The translations under genes were made by a program, and so were the position numbers. From the NCBI GenBank assembly GCA_003166865.1, contig PMUP01000015.1:1-45450 (forward strand): 45,450 nucleotides of DNA, in the 5' to 3' direction. Under the pieces are notes generated by a model. The model did no database searches and had not been told where the DNA came from. It saw only the letters and a list, made by a program, of their open reading frames with translations. Positions 1 to 8,693 of this stretch are shown piece after piece (within the stretch, counting starts at the first letter, position 1; the number at the start of each line of letters is the position of its first letter). The DNA is from Bryobacterales bacterium. Lineage in GTDB: Bacteria; Acidobacteriota; Terriglobia; Bryobacterales; Bryobacteraceae.

Positions 1-839
1 TCGTTAGCCGCGTTACCCACGTACAAATGGAGCGACAGGTAATCGATCTGCGGCTTGAGATACTCGAGCACGGTCCGATTCCAGCCGATCCAGTCGATGC
101 CGTTGTTGAAATTCGAAGAACCCGCGGCGATCAGTTTGATGCCGGGGTCGGTCAGCTTCATCAGCTTCGCGGCTTCCAGGGCGAACTTGCCGTAATCGTC
201 CGCCGTGCGATGTCCCATCTGCCAGGGACCGTCCATCTCGTTGCCCAAGCCCCAATACGTGATCTTCCACGGGTCCGAGCGGCCATTCTGCTTGCGCAGG
301 CGCGTCATCGCCGTGTCCTGCGGAGAATTGCAATACTCCACCCATTGCTGCGCTTCGGTCCACGTTCCCGTACCGAGGTTGGCGCAGACATACGGCTCCG
401 CGCCTACCATTTCCACGTACTTCATGAACTCGTGCGTGCCGAAGCGGTTGCTCTCCACCGTGCCCCACGCCATTTCGAGCCTGGGCGGCCGGTTGTCGCG
501 CGGTCCGATGCCGTCCATCCAGTGATAATTCGAGGAGAAGTTACCACCCGGCCAGCGCAGGACCGATACGTTCAGGTCCTTGGCTGCCGCCAGCACGTCC
601 TGGCGGAATCCGTTCGGATCGGAGAGCGGCGACTTTTCGTCAAACACGCCTCCCTCGATGCAGCGGCCCAAGTGCTCGATAAAGTTTCCGTAGATCTTCG
701 AGTCGATATCGCCGATCACCCGCTCGGTATCCACCTTGACGCGCGCGTGCAGGGGCGCCGGCTGCGCGCGCATGGCCCACGGTGCAGTGGCGATCGCGGC
801 GGCAAAGGAACGTCGGGATAACTTGGTTCTATTGGACAC
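1..839 (-). CDS. abfA: GH51 alpha-L-arabinofuranosidase, Tat-exported (C-terminus off window)
   Basis: The reverse strand encodes a family 51 glycoside hydrolase that would release arabinofuranosyl residues from arabinans, arabinoxylans or glycans. The N-terminal stretch reads [20 protein letters not shown], followed by RWPGGNF and then WGLGNEMDG; this last is the conserved GNE segment holding the catalytic acid/base Glu. The GTG start at 839 is chosen because it yields a twin-arginine signal (RTKLSRRSF, then an Ala-rich stretch ending near AQPA), so the enzyme is probably exported folded. No clear Shine-Dalgarno site precedes it. It lies 16 bases after the STT3 stop on the same strand and may be cotranscribed with it. 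About 280 codons are visible; the nucleophile half lies beyond base 1. The family call is firm; a role in trimming the glycan made by the neighbouring locus is only a guess. Confidence 0.9.
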   Translation of the reverse strand, partial: MSNRTKLSRRSFAAAIATAPWAMRAQPAPLHARVKVDTERVIGDIDSKIYGNFIEHLGRCIEGGVFDEKSPLSDPNGFRQDVLAAAKDLNVSVLRWPGGNFSSNYHWMDGIGPRDNRPPRLEMAWGTVESNRFGTHEFMKYVEMVGAEPYVCANLGTGTWTEAQQWVEYCNSPQDTAMTRLRKQNGRSDPWKITYWGLGNEMDGPWQMGHRTADDYGKFALEAAKLMKLTDPGIKLIAAGSSNFNNGIDWIGWNRTVLEYLKPQIDYLSLHLYVGNAAN

Positions 840-855
840 GGTTTTATTCAGCTTG

Positions 856-3117
856 CTAGGGTTGTTTTGGCGTTTCGGTGAATTCGTAAACTTGAACCGC
901 TGGGCGCCCGCTAGAGCCGGATCCCATCACTCGGGTGGCCGAGGAAAATACCGGCTGCAACTGGCGCAGCGGCCCGAGCGGAACGCAACTGATTCCCGGA
1001 TTCTCTCCCACCAGCACACAGCCTTCGTTGCCGCACGTAGCGGCAACAGACATAGCCTGTTCCGCCGACTCGAATCGCCGAAGCGAAGTAACTTCCAGGT
1101 ACGATTTTCCGCCCTCCTGCTTCGCTCGAAGCCACAAAATCGTTGCGCCCCCGCGCCCATCAACGGATTGCCCTCCGAAAAAGAAAAGCCGCGCCAGCAT
1201 GCTCCGATAGTAGGCGGGACGATAAAACATCCGCGGCCGGTCCTGGCCCTCGGCGTCCGATACAGCGACCGACAGGAAGTAATCGTCCAGCCGGTGCGTG
1301 CGGTCGAATTCGAAGAACGCCCGATACCCGCCGTAAAGCCGGCCGCCTTGTTGAAGCAGCATCAGCCGATCATCCGCCACCACAAAGCGGGTGCGCCAGG
1401 ACTGCAACAACGGGATCGCCTCGAGCTCGGATTGCGCGAGGAAGAATTTGGCCGCGACTTCTGCATTTGCTTGTGTGGGATTGGTGACCGGTATTCGCCG
1501 CGCTACCGCTGAAATCCAATAGCCATAGTCCCACCACGCCATCACGCTGTAGGCTCCAGGCGGGTACGCGCCGCTCGGTCCAAACTGTTGTCTGCTGTAT
1601 CGAGCGTAGTAGAAATCAGGATCTCCAAACGGCTCCGGCGTGGAAACGCGCATCCAGTCCAAGGCCTCCCGCCAGTCCGTCGAAATGCCGGAGGGTTCAA
1701 CATTCTTCACGGCAGCGTTCAGGTTGGGAAGTAGCACGAACATGGCGAAGCACACGGCGGTCACCCTCATCATTTTGCGCCCCGATTTCAACAAGCCGTC
1801 CGTGACGTAGCCAGACAACAGCGCTACTGAGATGGCAAAGTAGTAAGTCATTCGTACTTGCCCCATGGCCAGGACGAAGGTAGCGAATCCCCAGAAAAAA
1901 ACCAGCGTCCGTCCCGGGGTTGGGCGTCTCAAGGCTACTTCGGCCAACAGTAGCAGGCCCAGCAGCGCGAGAAGGTAAGCGCCGTAAAACTGGCGCAAGG
2001 CTGGCATGACAGTGAAATGGCCGTGGTCAAATACCAGCGACTGGAGCTCGGCGACTCCGCGTGAGGCTCTGAAGAGGGAAGGAATGAAATACGGAATGAT
2101 CGACCTCACGGCACGCAGCGGGCCTGGGGCGAGCCATCGAGCGAGCCCCGCTGACAACACCGTTGCGGCAAGCAGCCCAGCGAGGAACGGGAGACGCGGG
2201 CGGGCATATTTACGGCAATGATTCGCCCACAGATCGAGTGCTCCGATCGCCAAGCAGCCCAGCAACAAGGCGGCCAGGCTGAAGTTCATCCAAAGCAGGC
2301 GCCGGAACGGAAAGCAAATTGCCGCGGCGAGAAGGAATGCCACATACAGCGGCCGGAAAGATGGCACGGACTCTGCCAGGGGCCAAAACGAACGGATCCG
2401 ATCGTAGGCCGCCCATGCAATCACTATCCCAACTAGAAATGCGGAGCCGTGAAAAGTGAGCAGATAGGCTGCCAGCGTCAGTCCCGCGGCGATGGCCGGG
2501 CCAAACGAATCGGGTTGTTGGACGGCCCGCAGCATCAGGAAGAGAAACAGCGTCGAAAGCAGGGCCTCCATGACATGATGATCGGTGAACCCAAGGCTTG
2601 AAACGACTAGGAAATGGCCGGGCAAAGTCGCGACCACTGTGGCCGCGATCAGTGCGGCAGGCGCCCCAAATACGAGCTTCGCCAAGGCGAACACAGCTAC
2701 AACAATGAGCGCCCCGATGACGGCCGGATACCATGCGGCAATGACGTGCAAGAGTGATTGCGAGGGGGCGCCGGCGCCGGCCAGCCACGCGATCAGCCCC
2801 AGCAGCCAATCATAGAAGGGCGAGGTGGCAGTGTCCCCGAGGGTGCCGAAAATGACATACGGATCCACTGTAATGCGCCAGGGGAAGTGCCGGATCAGAT
2901 TCTCGGCCACGCGCACGTGGTACCACGCGTCCGTTTCCTGGAAATTTACGAAGCCAGGCTGGAATACGGCGGTGAAGCGCGGGAAGACGCGGATCCCGAG
3001 CGCCAGCAAGCATAGCGCGCCCACGATAATCCACTGCCACCGCGTCGTGATTGCAGCCAACGGGAGACCACGGTTATGTTTTGGAGGCTGCGATGGCTCG
3101 ATATGCGCCGTGCTCAT
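856..3117 (-). CDS. stt3: STT3-family oligosaccharyltransferase (AglB/PglB-like)
   Basis: This 753-residue membrane protein should transfer a lipid-linked oligosaccharide to asparagine side chains on the outer face of the cytoplasmic membrane. About a dozen hydrophobic segments (roughly residues 28-460) precede a soluble C-terminal domain. The hallmark motifs occur in order: an Asp in ETDAWYH (D63) for the first acidic motif, [10 protein letters not shown] (D179, E184) for the second, GVAEL (E357) like the TIxE/SVSE loop Glu, an Arg-x3-Tyr-Tyr segment (R422), and WWDYG at residues 528-532, which recognises the sequon Thr/Ser. The DHH and VAEL forms look more like archaeal AglB than Campylobacter PglB; that is my impression without an alignment. 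The gene is divergent from a PglK-like flippase 63 bases away, which fits one pathway. Length is normal for a single-subunit enzyme. O-mannosyltransferase and ArnT families are unlikely because they lack WWDYG. Confidence 0.92.
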   Translation of the reverse strand: MSTAHIEPSQPPKHNRGLPLAAITTRWQWIIVGALCLLALGIRVFPRFTAVFQPGFVNFQETDAWYHVRVAENLIRHFPWRITVDPYVIFGTLGDTATSPFYDWLLGLIAWLAGAGAPSQSLLHVIAAWYPAVIGALIVVAVFALAKLVFGAPAALIAATVVATLPGHFLVVSSLGFTDHHVMEALLSTLFLFLMLRAVQQPDSFGPAIAAGLTLAAYLLTFHGSAFLVGIVIAWAAYDRIRSFWPLAESVPSFRPLYVAFLLAAAICFPFRRLLWMNFSLAALLLGCLAIGALDLWANHCRKYARPRLPFLAGLLAATVLSAGLARWLAPGPLRAVRSIIPYFIPSLFRASRGVAELQSLVFDHGHFTVMPALRQFYGAYLLALLGLLLLAEVALRRPTPGRTLVFFWGFATFVLAMGQVRMTYYFAISVALLSGYVTDGLLKSGRKMMRVTAVCFAMFVLLPNLNAAVKNVEPSGISTDWREALDWMRVSTPEPFGDPDFYYARYSRQQFGPSGAYPPGAYSVMAWWDYGYWISAVARRIPVTNPTQANAEVAAKFFLAQSELEAIPLLQSWRTRFVVADDRLMLLQQGGRLYGGYRAFFEFDRTHRLDDYFLSVAVSDAEGQDRPRMFYRPAYYRSMLARLFFFGGQSVDGRGGATILWLRAKQEGGKSYLEVTSLRRFESAEQAMSVAATCGNEGCVLVGENPGISCVPLGPLRQLQPVFSSATRVMGSGSSGRPAVQVYEFTETPKQP

Positions 3118-3180
3118 CGTCTTGTTGGCGAAGCACCAATTATGGCATAGGCTCGCATCCGGCTAAAATCAGGAGTTGCC
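3118..3180. promoter_or_regulatory. Divergent promoter region between stt3 and flippase
   Basis: This 63-base gap must drive both genes. Rightward, a TAAAAT box at 3164-3169 sits just before an AGGAG ribosome site (3171-3175), five bases from the flippase ATG. If the box is used, the transcript would have almost no leader, so it could instead be incidental. Leftward, CATAAT (3144-3139) lies about 20 bases before the stt3 ATG. I see no convincing -35 hexamer for either. Assignment is by eye only. Confidence 0.35.
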
Positions 3181-4998
3181 ATGCGTGAAGTGGTAAGAAC
3201 CGTGCGACAGGCCCTGGCGTTGCTGGATGTTCGGCTGCGCCGGAGATGGTTGCTGCAGGCGCCTTGGGCGATGGTATCGGCGGCGCTGGAGATGCTTGCC
3301 ACGGGCGGAATGCTGGTCTTGATCCGGCTCATCAGCGACCCGGTTGCGACGAATCGCATGGCTTCTGTGAACGCGCTACGCCAATGGCTCAGGTTTGAAC
3401 CCGGTCCCGGCTTCGTCGCTGGGTTCGGCGTACTGGTGGGATTGATTTATTTGTTGAAGAACGCTCTGCGGGTGGCTGAGACCTACGCGCAGCAGCGCTG
3501 CGCCGCCGAGACAGCGGTGTGGATCTCTTCCGGTCTGCTGGAGCGGTATTTGCGTGCTCCATACAGCTGGCATCTCCGGCGTAACTCTTCCGAGATGCTG
3601 CACAATGTGAACACCGCGGCCGACCAGGTTAGCTGGGTAGTTCTGCAGTCTGCAACGGCCTTGGTTTCTGAAGCCCTGATCGCACTGGGAATTCTGGCGG
3701 TGCTGGTGCAGCAGTTGTCCACCGTGGCGCGGAGCGCGGCGGCTCTCACCGGCGGTGTGACGATTCTGTTGCTCTGGATTACCCAGCAGCGGCACCTCCG
3801 CTGGGGTCGTGCCACGCATAAGGCCGGTATTGAGGAATTGCAAACCTTGCGCCAGAGTCTGGCGGCGGTCAAAGAGGCGAAGATTCTCGGCCGAGAAAGC
3901 TATTTTGTCGCGAGAACTGCCCGGCTTCGCGCTATGCTAGGCGACCTGGAAGCGGTGCGACAGACCACCGAAGTGGTTCCGCGTCTGGTGGTGGAAACCA
4001 CGTTTATCGCCGCACTGGCGGCGCTGATCGGGATCGCGTGGTGGCGGCCCAACCTGGGTGGAGATCTGACGCTCACGCTCGGCATCTTCGCCTACGGCGG
4101 TCTCCGGCTGTTGCCGTCACTGCACCTGTCGGTCTACCGATTCAATCGGATCGGCTCGGGTGAGGCAGGCGTTAAAACTGTTTCGCGGGACTGGCAGGCA
4201 CTGGCGCCGAATCTTGCCGCTAATCTGGGAGCCGCTCCGGGAATGGTCCTCACGGAATCGATCCAGTTTGATGCGGTCTCGTTCACTTACGAAACCGACC
4301 AGGGTGGCATGGCGGAGCCAGCGTTGTACGACATCCATTTGGAGATTCGCCGTGGCGAATCGATTGGGATCGTCGGACCGACCGGGTCCGGAAAGACCAC
4401 CTTAGTGGACTTGATGCTTGGATTGTTGGAACCGACTTCGGGAAGCGTCCGCGTGGACGGGCGCGACATACGGTCGTCACTGCGCGGCTGGCAGCAGCAG
4501 ATCGGTTATGTCCCGCAGAGCGTGTACCTGATTGACGACACCATTCGCCGCAACATCGCTTTAGGGCTGGAGGACGCCCAGATCGATGAAGGCCGGGTAG
4601 CGGAAGCGGCCAACGCGGCGCAACTCGATGAATTTCTCGCTGGGTTACCGAACGGACTGGATACGGCAGTGGGCGAGCGCGGCGTGAAACTCTCGGGAGG
4701 CGAGCGGCAGCGCATCGCCGTTGCAAGGGCGCTCTACCGGCAGCCGGCGGTTCTGGTTTTTGACGAGGCAACCGCCGCCCTTGACAACATCACCGAACAG
4801 GCTCTTACGGCTACCATTCGCTCGCTGCGGGAGAACATAACGAGAATCTTCATCGCCCACCGGCTGAGTACGGTACAGTCGTGCGACCGGCTGGTTTTTC
4901 TTCGCAAGGGAAGGATCGCCGGCGTCGGCACCTACGCGGGGCTGATGAAGAATCCGGAGTTTCTGGCGTTAACTCTTGCCGGCGCCGATATTTCCTGA
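3181..4998 (+). CDS. PglK-like ABC transporter, lipid-linked oligosaccharide flippase
   Basis: This 605-residue half-transporter has six predicted membrane helices (residues 1-325) fused to one ATPase domain; a homodimer is expected. The ATPase shows GPTGSGKT (Walker A, 399-406), Q446, LSGGE (504-508), VLVFDE (Walker B, 524-529) and H560. The membrane half has features I recall from Campylobacter PglK: VPRLVVE near 266 and a Leu-Leu-Pro-Ser segment near 310, with matching length. PglK turns a pyrophosphate-linked oligosaccharide across the inner membrane before PglB acts, and here the gene sits back to back with the oligosaccharyltransferase, which supports that role. An AGGAG site five bases before the ATG fixes the start. 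The 3' end overlaps the oppositely oriented Alg1-like gene by 30 bases. A general lipid A or drug exporter of the MsbA type is the alternative, less likely from context. Confidence 0.8.
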   Translation: MREVVRTVRQALALLDVRLRRRWLLQAPWAMVSAALEMLATGGMLVLIRLISDPVATNRMASVNALRQWLRFEPGPGFVAGFGVLVGLIYLLKNALRVAETYAQQRCAAETAVWISSGLLERYLRAPYSWHLRRNSSEMLHNVNTAADQVSWVVLQSATALVSEALIALGILAVLVQQLSTVARSAAALTGGVTILLLWITQQRHLRWGRATHKAGIEELQTLRQSLAAVKEAKILGRESYFVARTARLRAMLGDLEAVRQTTEVVPRLVVETTFIAALAALIGIAWWRPNLGGDLTLTLGIFAYGGLRLLPSLHLSVYRFNRIGSGEAGVKTVSRDWQALAPNLAANLGAAPGMVLTESIQFDAVSFTYETDQGGMAEPALYDIHLEIRRGESIGIVGPTGSGKTTLVDLMLGLLEPTSGSVRVDGRDIRSSLRGWQQQIGYVPQSVYLIDDTIRRNIALGLEDAQIDEGRVAEAANAAQLDEFLAGLPNGLDTAVGERGVKLSGGERQRIAVARALYRQPAVLVFDEATAALDNITEQALTATIRSLRENITRIFIAHRLSTVQSCDRLVFLRKGRIAGVGTYAGLMKNPEFLALTLAGADIS

Positions 4999-6276
4999 GG
5001 TGTCTCGTGAGATGGGGCGGAACGCCGGAGCGGCCTCGCGTTGCCAGACTTGTTCCCAGGTCTGGGTGCACGATGCCACGATGCCTTGCTGCAGTCGCTC
5101 CAGAACGTCCATTTCGCCGGGGAATCCGTGCAAAAGCTCGTCGATCCGGAGCGCCAATTCTTGGCTCGTTTGGAACGTTAATCCGGTGAAGCCGGGTTGG
5201 AGCTGTTCGGCTAAGCAGGCTCCATAATCGAATGCGCAGACCGGCGTGCGCGCGCCAAACAGATCCATCACCTTCATGGGAAGATCCACCCCGGAGGATG
5301 AGCGATGCATGCAGAATCCGAAATGGGCGGCACAAAGCAACTCCCGGTAGCCGGCTGGATCGAGAAAGGCGGTGCGCACCTCTACGCGCTGCCAGTGAAC
5401 CCCGGACAACCGCCGCTCAAACGCCTCCCGCAATGGTCCGCGGCCGGTGATCAGCACCAACAATCGCAGCCCCGGGGATATGGCTGGAGTAGAGTCCCAT
5501 TGCCTTAAGCCCTCTAGCAGGAGATCCATGTCTTCATCCGCCGTCCAACTGGTTGGGCACACGGCCAATACCGCTCCAGCTGGAAATACGAACCCGGCGC
5601 GAGCCAGCACTCCACCTGCGAACGCGCTTCTCGAAGAGATCGGCACCAGAGGCAGCAGTTCTCTGGGGCGGTCGTAAAGTGCAATCGGAGCCGGAACACC
5701 AAACTCACTGACTAAAATGTCGCGCATCGCCATTGAAACGCAGAAGTGGGCGTCCGCTTTGCGCCCAAACAGCCGCTCGCAAGCCTTAGTCATCTGAACG
5801 GCAAAATGTTTCGGCCCCAGCCGGAGTGCCAGCATCGCGTAGCCAAAATTGTGCCAATCGACAATGAATAGCGAGCCGCGCAACCGCGCTGCTAGCCAGC
5901 CGACTGGCAACGTGGGAAGGCTGGGCGGATTCTGCACCAACAAGGCGCCGCCGCGAGGGGTTCGCGCCAGCAGGAGCCAGAGTACCTGAAACCAGAGGAA
6001 GACCGCGCGGACTCCCGAGGTGAGCAGAAACCGAAACCGCGACGTCCCTTCCTTAGCCCTACCAATAGCAGCAATCCGGCAGACGCGGATTCGCGGATGG
6101 TCCAAGACAGCGCGCTCCAGCGGCGTTTCCGAATATCCAGCCAACCACACTTCCGCTCCATCACCCGCCAAAGCCAAGGCATGATTCAACATCCGCGGAC
6201 TCCGGCCTAGATCGCCCAGAACCACTACCGTGACACAGTACCGATGTTGGGTAGCGGCCATGAGCGGGAAAGACAT
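4969..6276 (-). CDS. alg1: Alg1-type beta-1,4-mannosyltransferase (GT33)
   Basis: This protein looks strikingly like eukaryotic ALG1, which adds the first mannose, from GDP-mannose, to GlcNAc2-PP-lipid. With the ATG at 6276 it has 435 residues. Diagnostic blocks in order are VVVLGDLGRSPRM (17-29), VQNPPSLPTLP (114-124), VDWHNFGY (139-146), CPTSWTADED (240-249), ITGRGP (276-281) and HRSSSGVDLPMKVMDLFG (324-341), each close to the ALG1 consensus. GT-B fold; probably membrane-associated through hydrophobic stretches near residues 90-105. The reading frame continues upstream to 6417, but that extension is antisense to the next gene, so I reject it; 6261 is another possible start (a TATGAT box at 6283-6278 lies just before 6276). 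It is divergent from a MurG-like gene with a 37-base gap. The donor and linkage in this bacterium are inferred from family resemblance. Confidence 0.88.
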   Translation of the reverse strand: MSFPLMAATQHRYCVTVVVLGDLGRSPRMLNHALALAGDGAEVWLAGYSETPLERAVLDHPRIRVCRIAAIGRAKEGTSRFRFLLTSGVRAVFLWFQVLWLLLARTPRGGALLVQNPPSLPTLPVGWLAARLRGSLFIVDWHNFGYAMLALRLGPKHFAVQMTKACERLFGRKADAHFCVSMAMRDILVSEFGVPAPIALYDRPRELLPLVPISSRSAFAGGVLARAGFVFPAGAVLAVCPTSWTADEDMDLLLEGLRQWDSTPAISPGLRLLVLITGRGPLREAFERRLSGVHWQRVEVRTAFLDPAGYRELLCAAHFGFCMHRSSSGVDLPMKVMDLFGARTPVCAFDYGACLAEQLQPGFTGLTFQTSQELALRIDELLHGFPGEMDVLERLQQGIVASCTQTWEQVWQREAAPAFRPISRDTSGNIGAGKS

Positions 6277-6313
6277 ATCATAGCGTTGTCTCCAATTCAC
6301 TTCATCGACACGT

Positions 6314-7495
6314 ATGAAAGAAGCGGTTAGCTCCAGCCTACCTCCGCAGCCGGTGCGCAGGAGGGTCGCTGTTGCGGGAGGTGGAACTGCGGGGCATGTC
6401 ACTTCGGCCTTAGCCATTATGTCGGCTTACCAACAGAGCGTTGGCGCGGAAGTGTATTTCGTCGGTTGTCAAGGCGGCTTCGAGACCCAACTGGTCCCAT
6501 CCCACGGATATGATTTGGAGATCATCCAAGGCGGCCCTTATGCCCGTCAAAGCCTGTGGGGGAAACTGCGATCGTTGGTAGGGCTGGCCCGCGGGATACT
6601 CACTGCTCGACGGTTGCTCAAATCCAGGGAGACGAACCTGGTCATCGGTTTGGGGGGATACGCGTCGGTGGGAACATTGCTGGCGGCCAGACTTCTCGGT
6701 ATCCGCTCGGTTATCCATGAAGCGAACGTCTTTCCTGGCCTGGCAAATCGGCTGACAGCCGGTCTCAGCGACTGTGTCTTTGTCGGCTGGGACGAAGCCC
6801 GCAGTTCGTTTCCAGGCTCAAAGACGGTGGTAACAGGCAATCCAATTGAAGCGAATATTGCATCCGCGGCGAGAGAGCGGGTCGATACGTGCTGGCAAGC
6901 GGGGCCCCGAAGGATTTTGGTCACGGGTGGGTCCCTGGGATCGCAATTCCTCAATCGGAAAGTTCCAGTGTTGCTTGAGAGTGTTCGGGCGCTGGGCATT
7001 CCCATCGCGGTTCGCCATCAGACTGGAGCAGGCGAGACTGGCGCGGGTGAGACGGAGCGAGTGAGAGACGAGTATCAGCGGCTGGGCATCGCGGCGGTGG
7101 TGGAATCGTTCATTGACGATATGGCGGCGGCGTATTCTGAAGCCCACTTTGTGATCGCTGCAGCCGGTGCTCTGACGCTGGCCGAGCTGGCGGCGTTTGG
7201 CCTGCCTTCGTTGGTGGTTCCTCTCGAGGTGGCCGCCAACGGTCACCAGATCTCGAATGCCAAAGCTTATGCGGGACGATCGGGCGGGGGTTGGGTGACG
7301 GAACGGGAGTGGGACCCGGGGTTGCTGGCTGCGCTTATCGCGGCGCCTCTGAGTGACTTCGACGCGTGGCGCGCGCAAGCCCATCGGGTCCGAGAGATGG
7401 CCAACCCGAATGCGGCTCAAAAGCTGGTGGACGAGTGTGAGGCCCTGCTCGCATCACGAGCTCCCGCTGTCAAAACCGGCCACGATCTCGCGTAG
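6314..7495 (+). CDS. MurG-like GT28 glycosyltransferase, possible Alg13/14 equivalent
   Basis: The 393-residue product has the two-domain GT28 layout of MurG, which moves GlcNAc from UDP-GlcNAc to a lipid-pyrophosphate sugar on the inner face of the membrane. Visible blocks are AGGGTAGHV (21-29), GLGGYASVGT (112-121), IHEANVFPGLANR (134-146), TGNPI (174-178), TGGSLGS (204-210), FIDDMAAAYSEA (266-277), AGALTLAELA (284-293, the UDP-sugar Glu at 291) and HQ at 311-312. Small departures from typical MurG are GTAGH for GTGGH and ANGHQ for ADDHQ. The gene is not next to any cell-wall gene; it pairs divergently with an Alg1-like enzyme. Since Alg13/14 are MurG relatives that supply the second GlcNAc, that step is my inference. 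It could still be the housekeeping murG. A short tandem GAGET repeat occurs at residues 239-248. The 3' end overlaps the next gene by 42 bases. Confidence 0.75.
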   Translation: MKEAVSSSLPPQPVRRRVAVAGGGTAGHVTSALAIMSAYQQSVGAEVYFVGCQGGFETQLVPSHGYDLEIIQGGPYARQSLWGKLRSLVGLARGILTARRLLKSRETNLVIGLGGYASVGTLLAARLLGIRSVIHEANVFPGLANRLTAGLSDCVFVGWDEARSSFPGSKTVVTGNPIEANIASAARERVDTCWQAGPRRILVTGGSLGSQFLNRKVPVLLESVRALGIPIAVRHQTGAGETGAGETERVRDEYQRLGIAAVVESFIDDMAAAYSEAHFVIAAAGALTLAELAAFGLPSLVVPLEVAANGHQISNAKAYAGRSGGGWVTEREWDPGLLAALIAAPLSDFDAWRAQAHRVREMANPNAAQKLVDECEALLASRAPAVKTGHDLA

Positions 7496-8617
7496 CGATT
7501 TACAGAACGCATCGACGGTGAATCGATCGCGCTGCAGGGCTACATGCGATCGCAGGCCCTCTTCGAGCGAGCCGTCGGTGAGCACGCGCTCGATCTTATC
7601 GGCCGCCTCCTGGACCGTATTGAAGACCAACTGGGGATGCCCGCCGACGATCTCGGCAGGGCCGCCCGAGTTGTGTACGAAAGTGATGCAGCCGGCCCGC
7701 TGGATCTCGGCCGGAGCGATCCCGAAGTGCTCTTCTTCCATGGTGTGAATACCGTAGCGGTGCCGGGTCATTTCGAAGACCAGTTGCTCACGGCTCAAAT
7801 CGTAGAGCATGCGGAACCATGGCCGCGTCCGAGCCAACTCCTGGAGACGCTGTACATATGCGACGCTGTCAGGATGGCCAATCAGGGTAAAGGTAACCGG
7901 ATGGCCCCGGCGCCGGACTTCTTCGATGATGCTCACCGCGACGTCCCAGCGCTTGGTTTCGTGCAAACGGCCGGCCGCGACGAAGCCGGCGTGGCGCTCC
8001 TGCCACGGTACCCGGGGGAAGTCCCCAGGCACGGGTGGGTACACGACCATGGGAAGAGTTCCATACAATTCGCGGCAACGTGCCGCCACGAACTTCGAGT
8101 TCGCCAATGTTTGATTGCGGCCCAAGCCGGCCGGTGTCGCACGCTGCATCCGCTGGCAAAAGGCCAGATAGGCTGGATGCACGCCGGGGAGCTTGTGAAA
8201 CCATCGTATTTCGTCTTTCGGGCGCGGCAGGTAGGCCGCCGGATAGTGAACGTATTGCAGGCCGCGGCGGTGGAAATCGACTTCGTTATGGGTGCTAAAC
8301 AGGATGTCGTACGGGTGGCTCCGATCGAGATCCTGCGCAAATCGCCCCACCAGGGAGCGCTCCAGTTGTGCGCCACGAGTGGGCATCCAACGAAAGCGCT
8401 GGAACGGCGGAGGAGCGACGTGGACGGTAAAATCGCCTTCTTTAAGAGCCGTACCAAAGCTCCGATTCACGGCTGAGTAATCGATGGGCCACAGAGCGGC
8501 CAACGAAAGATCATAAGCGCCGCACAACGCCTGAAGCGCCCAGGCGGCTACGAGGTTCCCCCCACCTTGCGAGTCAACACGCGACTGAACGATGAGAACG
8601 CGCTTCTTGTCCGCCAT
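7454..8617 (-). CDS. Alg11-like GT4 glycosyltransferase (copy 1)
   Basis: This 387-residue GT-B enzyme resembles ALG11, the GDP-mannose alpha-1,2-mannosyltransferase of N-glycan assembly. Matching blocks are VDSQGGGN (14-21, nucleotide loop), QTLANSKF (169-176), VVYPPV (191-196), AAGRLHETKRW (214-224), YGIHTMEEEHFGIAPAE (288-304) and VHNSGGPAEIV (314-324). The GT4 E-x7-E pair is E296/E304. No membrane helix is obvious; it would act at the cytoplasmic face. It is divergent from an FkbM methyltransferase over a 76-base gap and overlaps the MurG-like gene tail by 42 bases, convergently. A close paralog lies at 9632-10819, so the two may add successive or alternative mannoses. ALG2-type or other GT4 specificity cannot be excluded; sugar and linkage are inferred. 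Confidence 0.82.
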   Translation of the reverse strand: MADKKRVLIVQSRVDSQGGGNLVAAWALQALCGAYDLSLAALWPIDYSAVNRSFGTALKEGDFTVHVAPPPFQRFRWMPTRGAQLERSLVGRFAQDLDRSHPYDILFSTHNEVDFHRRGLQYVHYPAAYLPRPKDEIRWFHKLPGVHPAYLAFCQRMQRATPAGLGRNQTLANSKFVAARCRELYGTLPMVVYPPVPGDFPRVPWQERHAGFVAAGRLHETKRWDVAVSIIEEVRRRGHPVTFTLIGHPDSVAYVQRLQELARTRPWFRMLYDLSREQLVFEMTRHRYGIHTMEEEHFGIAPAEIQRAGCITFVHNSGGPAEIVGGHPQLVFNTVQEAADKIERVLTDGSLEEGLRSHVALQRDRFTVDAFCKSLREIVAGFDSGSS

Positions 8618-8693
8618 CCTAAGCTCCAGTCACCAGCCTAACAAGCCAGCCTAACAAGAGTGATAGACAATATAAGAACCGAGTGCACGGCAG
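8618..8693. promoter_or_regulatory. Divergent promoter region with 13-base tandem repeat
   Basis: The gap between the GT4 and FkbM genes holds two perfect head-to-tail copies of CCAGCCTAACAAG (8633-8645 and 8646-8658), then an AT-rich box (TATAAG, 8671-8676) about 17 bases before the FkbM start. The box plus the stretch up to the ATG is recognisable again before the decayed FkbM copy (10820-10905), but the 13-base repeat is not. The repeat could be an operator or a recent slippage product. Confidence 0.4.

Noticed and set aside
27-821. Long plus-strand frame of 264 codons
   Set aside because: It is the antisense shadow of the GH51 gene; the reverse strand carries the recognisable family motifs.
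6314-7495. Calling this gene murG outright
   Set aside because: Context is glycosylation, not cell wall, and some loop residues differ; housekeeping function cannot be ruled out but is not asserted.
7544-8476. Plus-strand frame of 310 codons
   Set aside because: Shadow of the Alg11-like gene on the reverse strand; no family resemblance.
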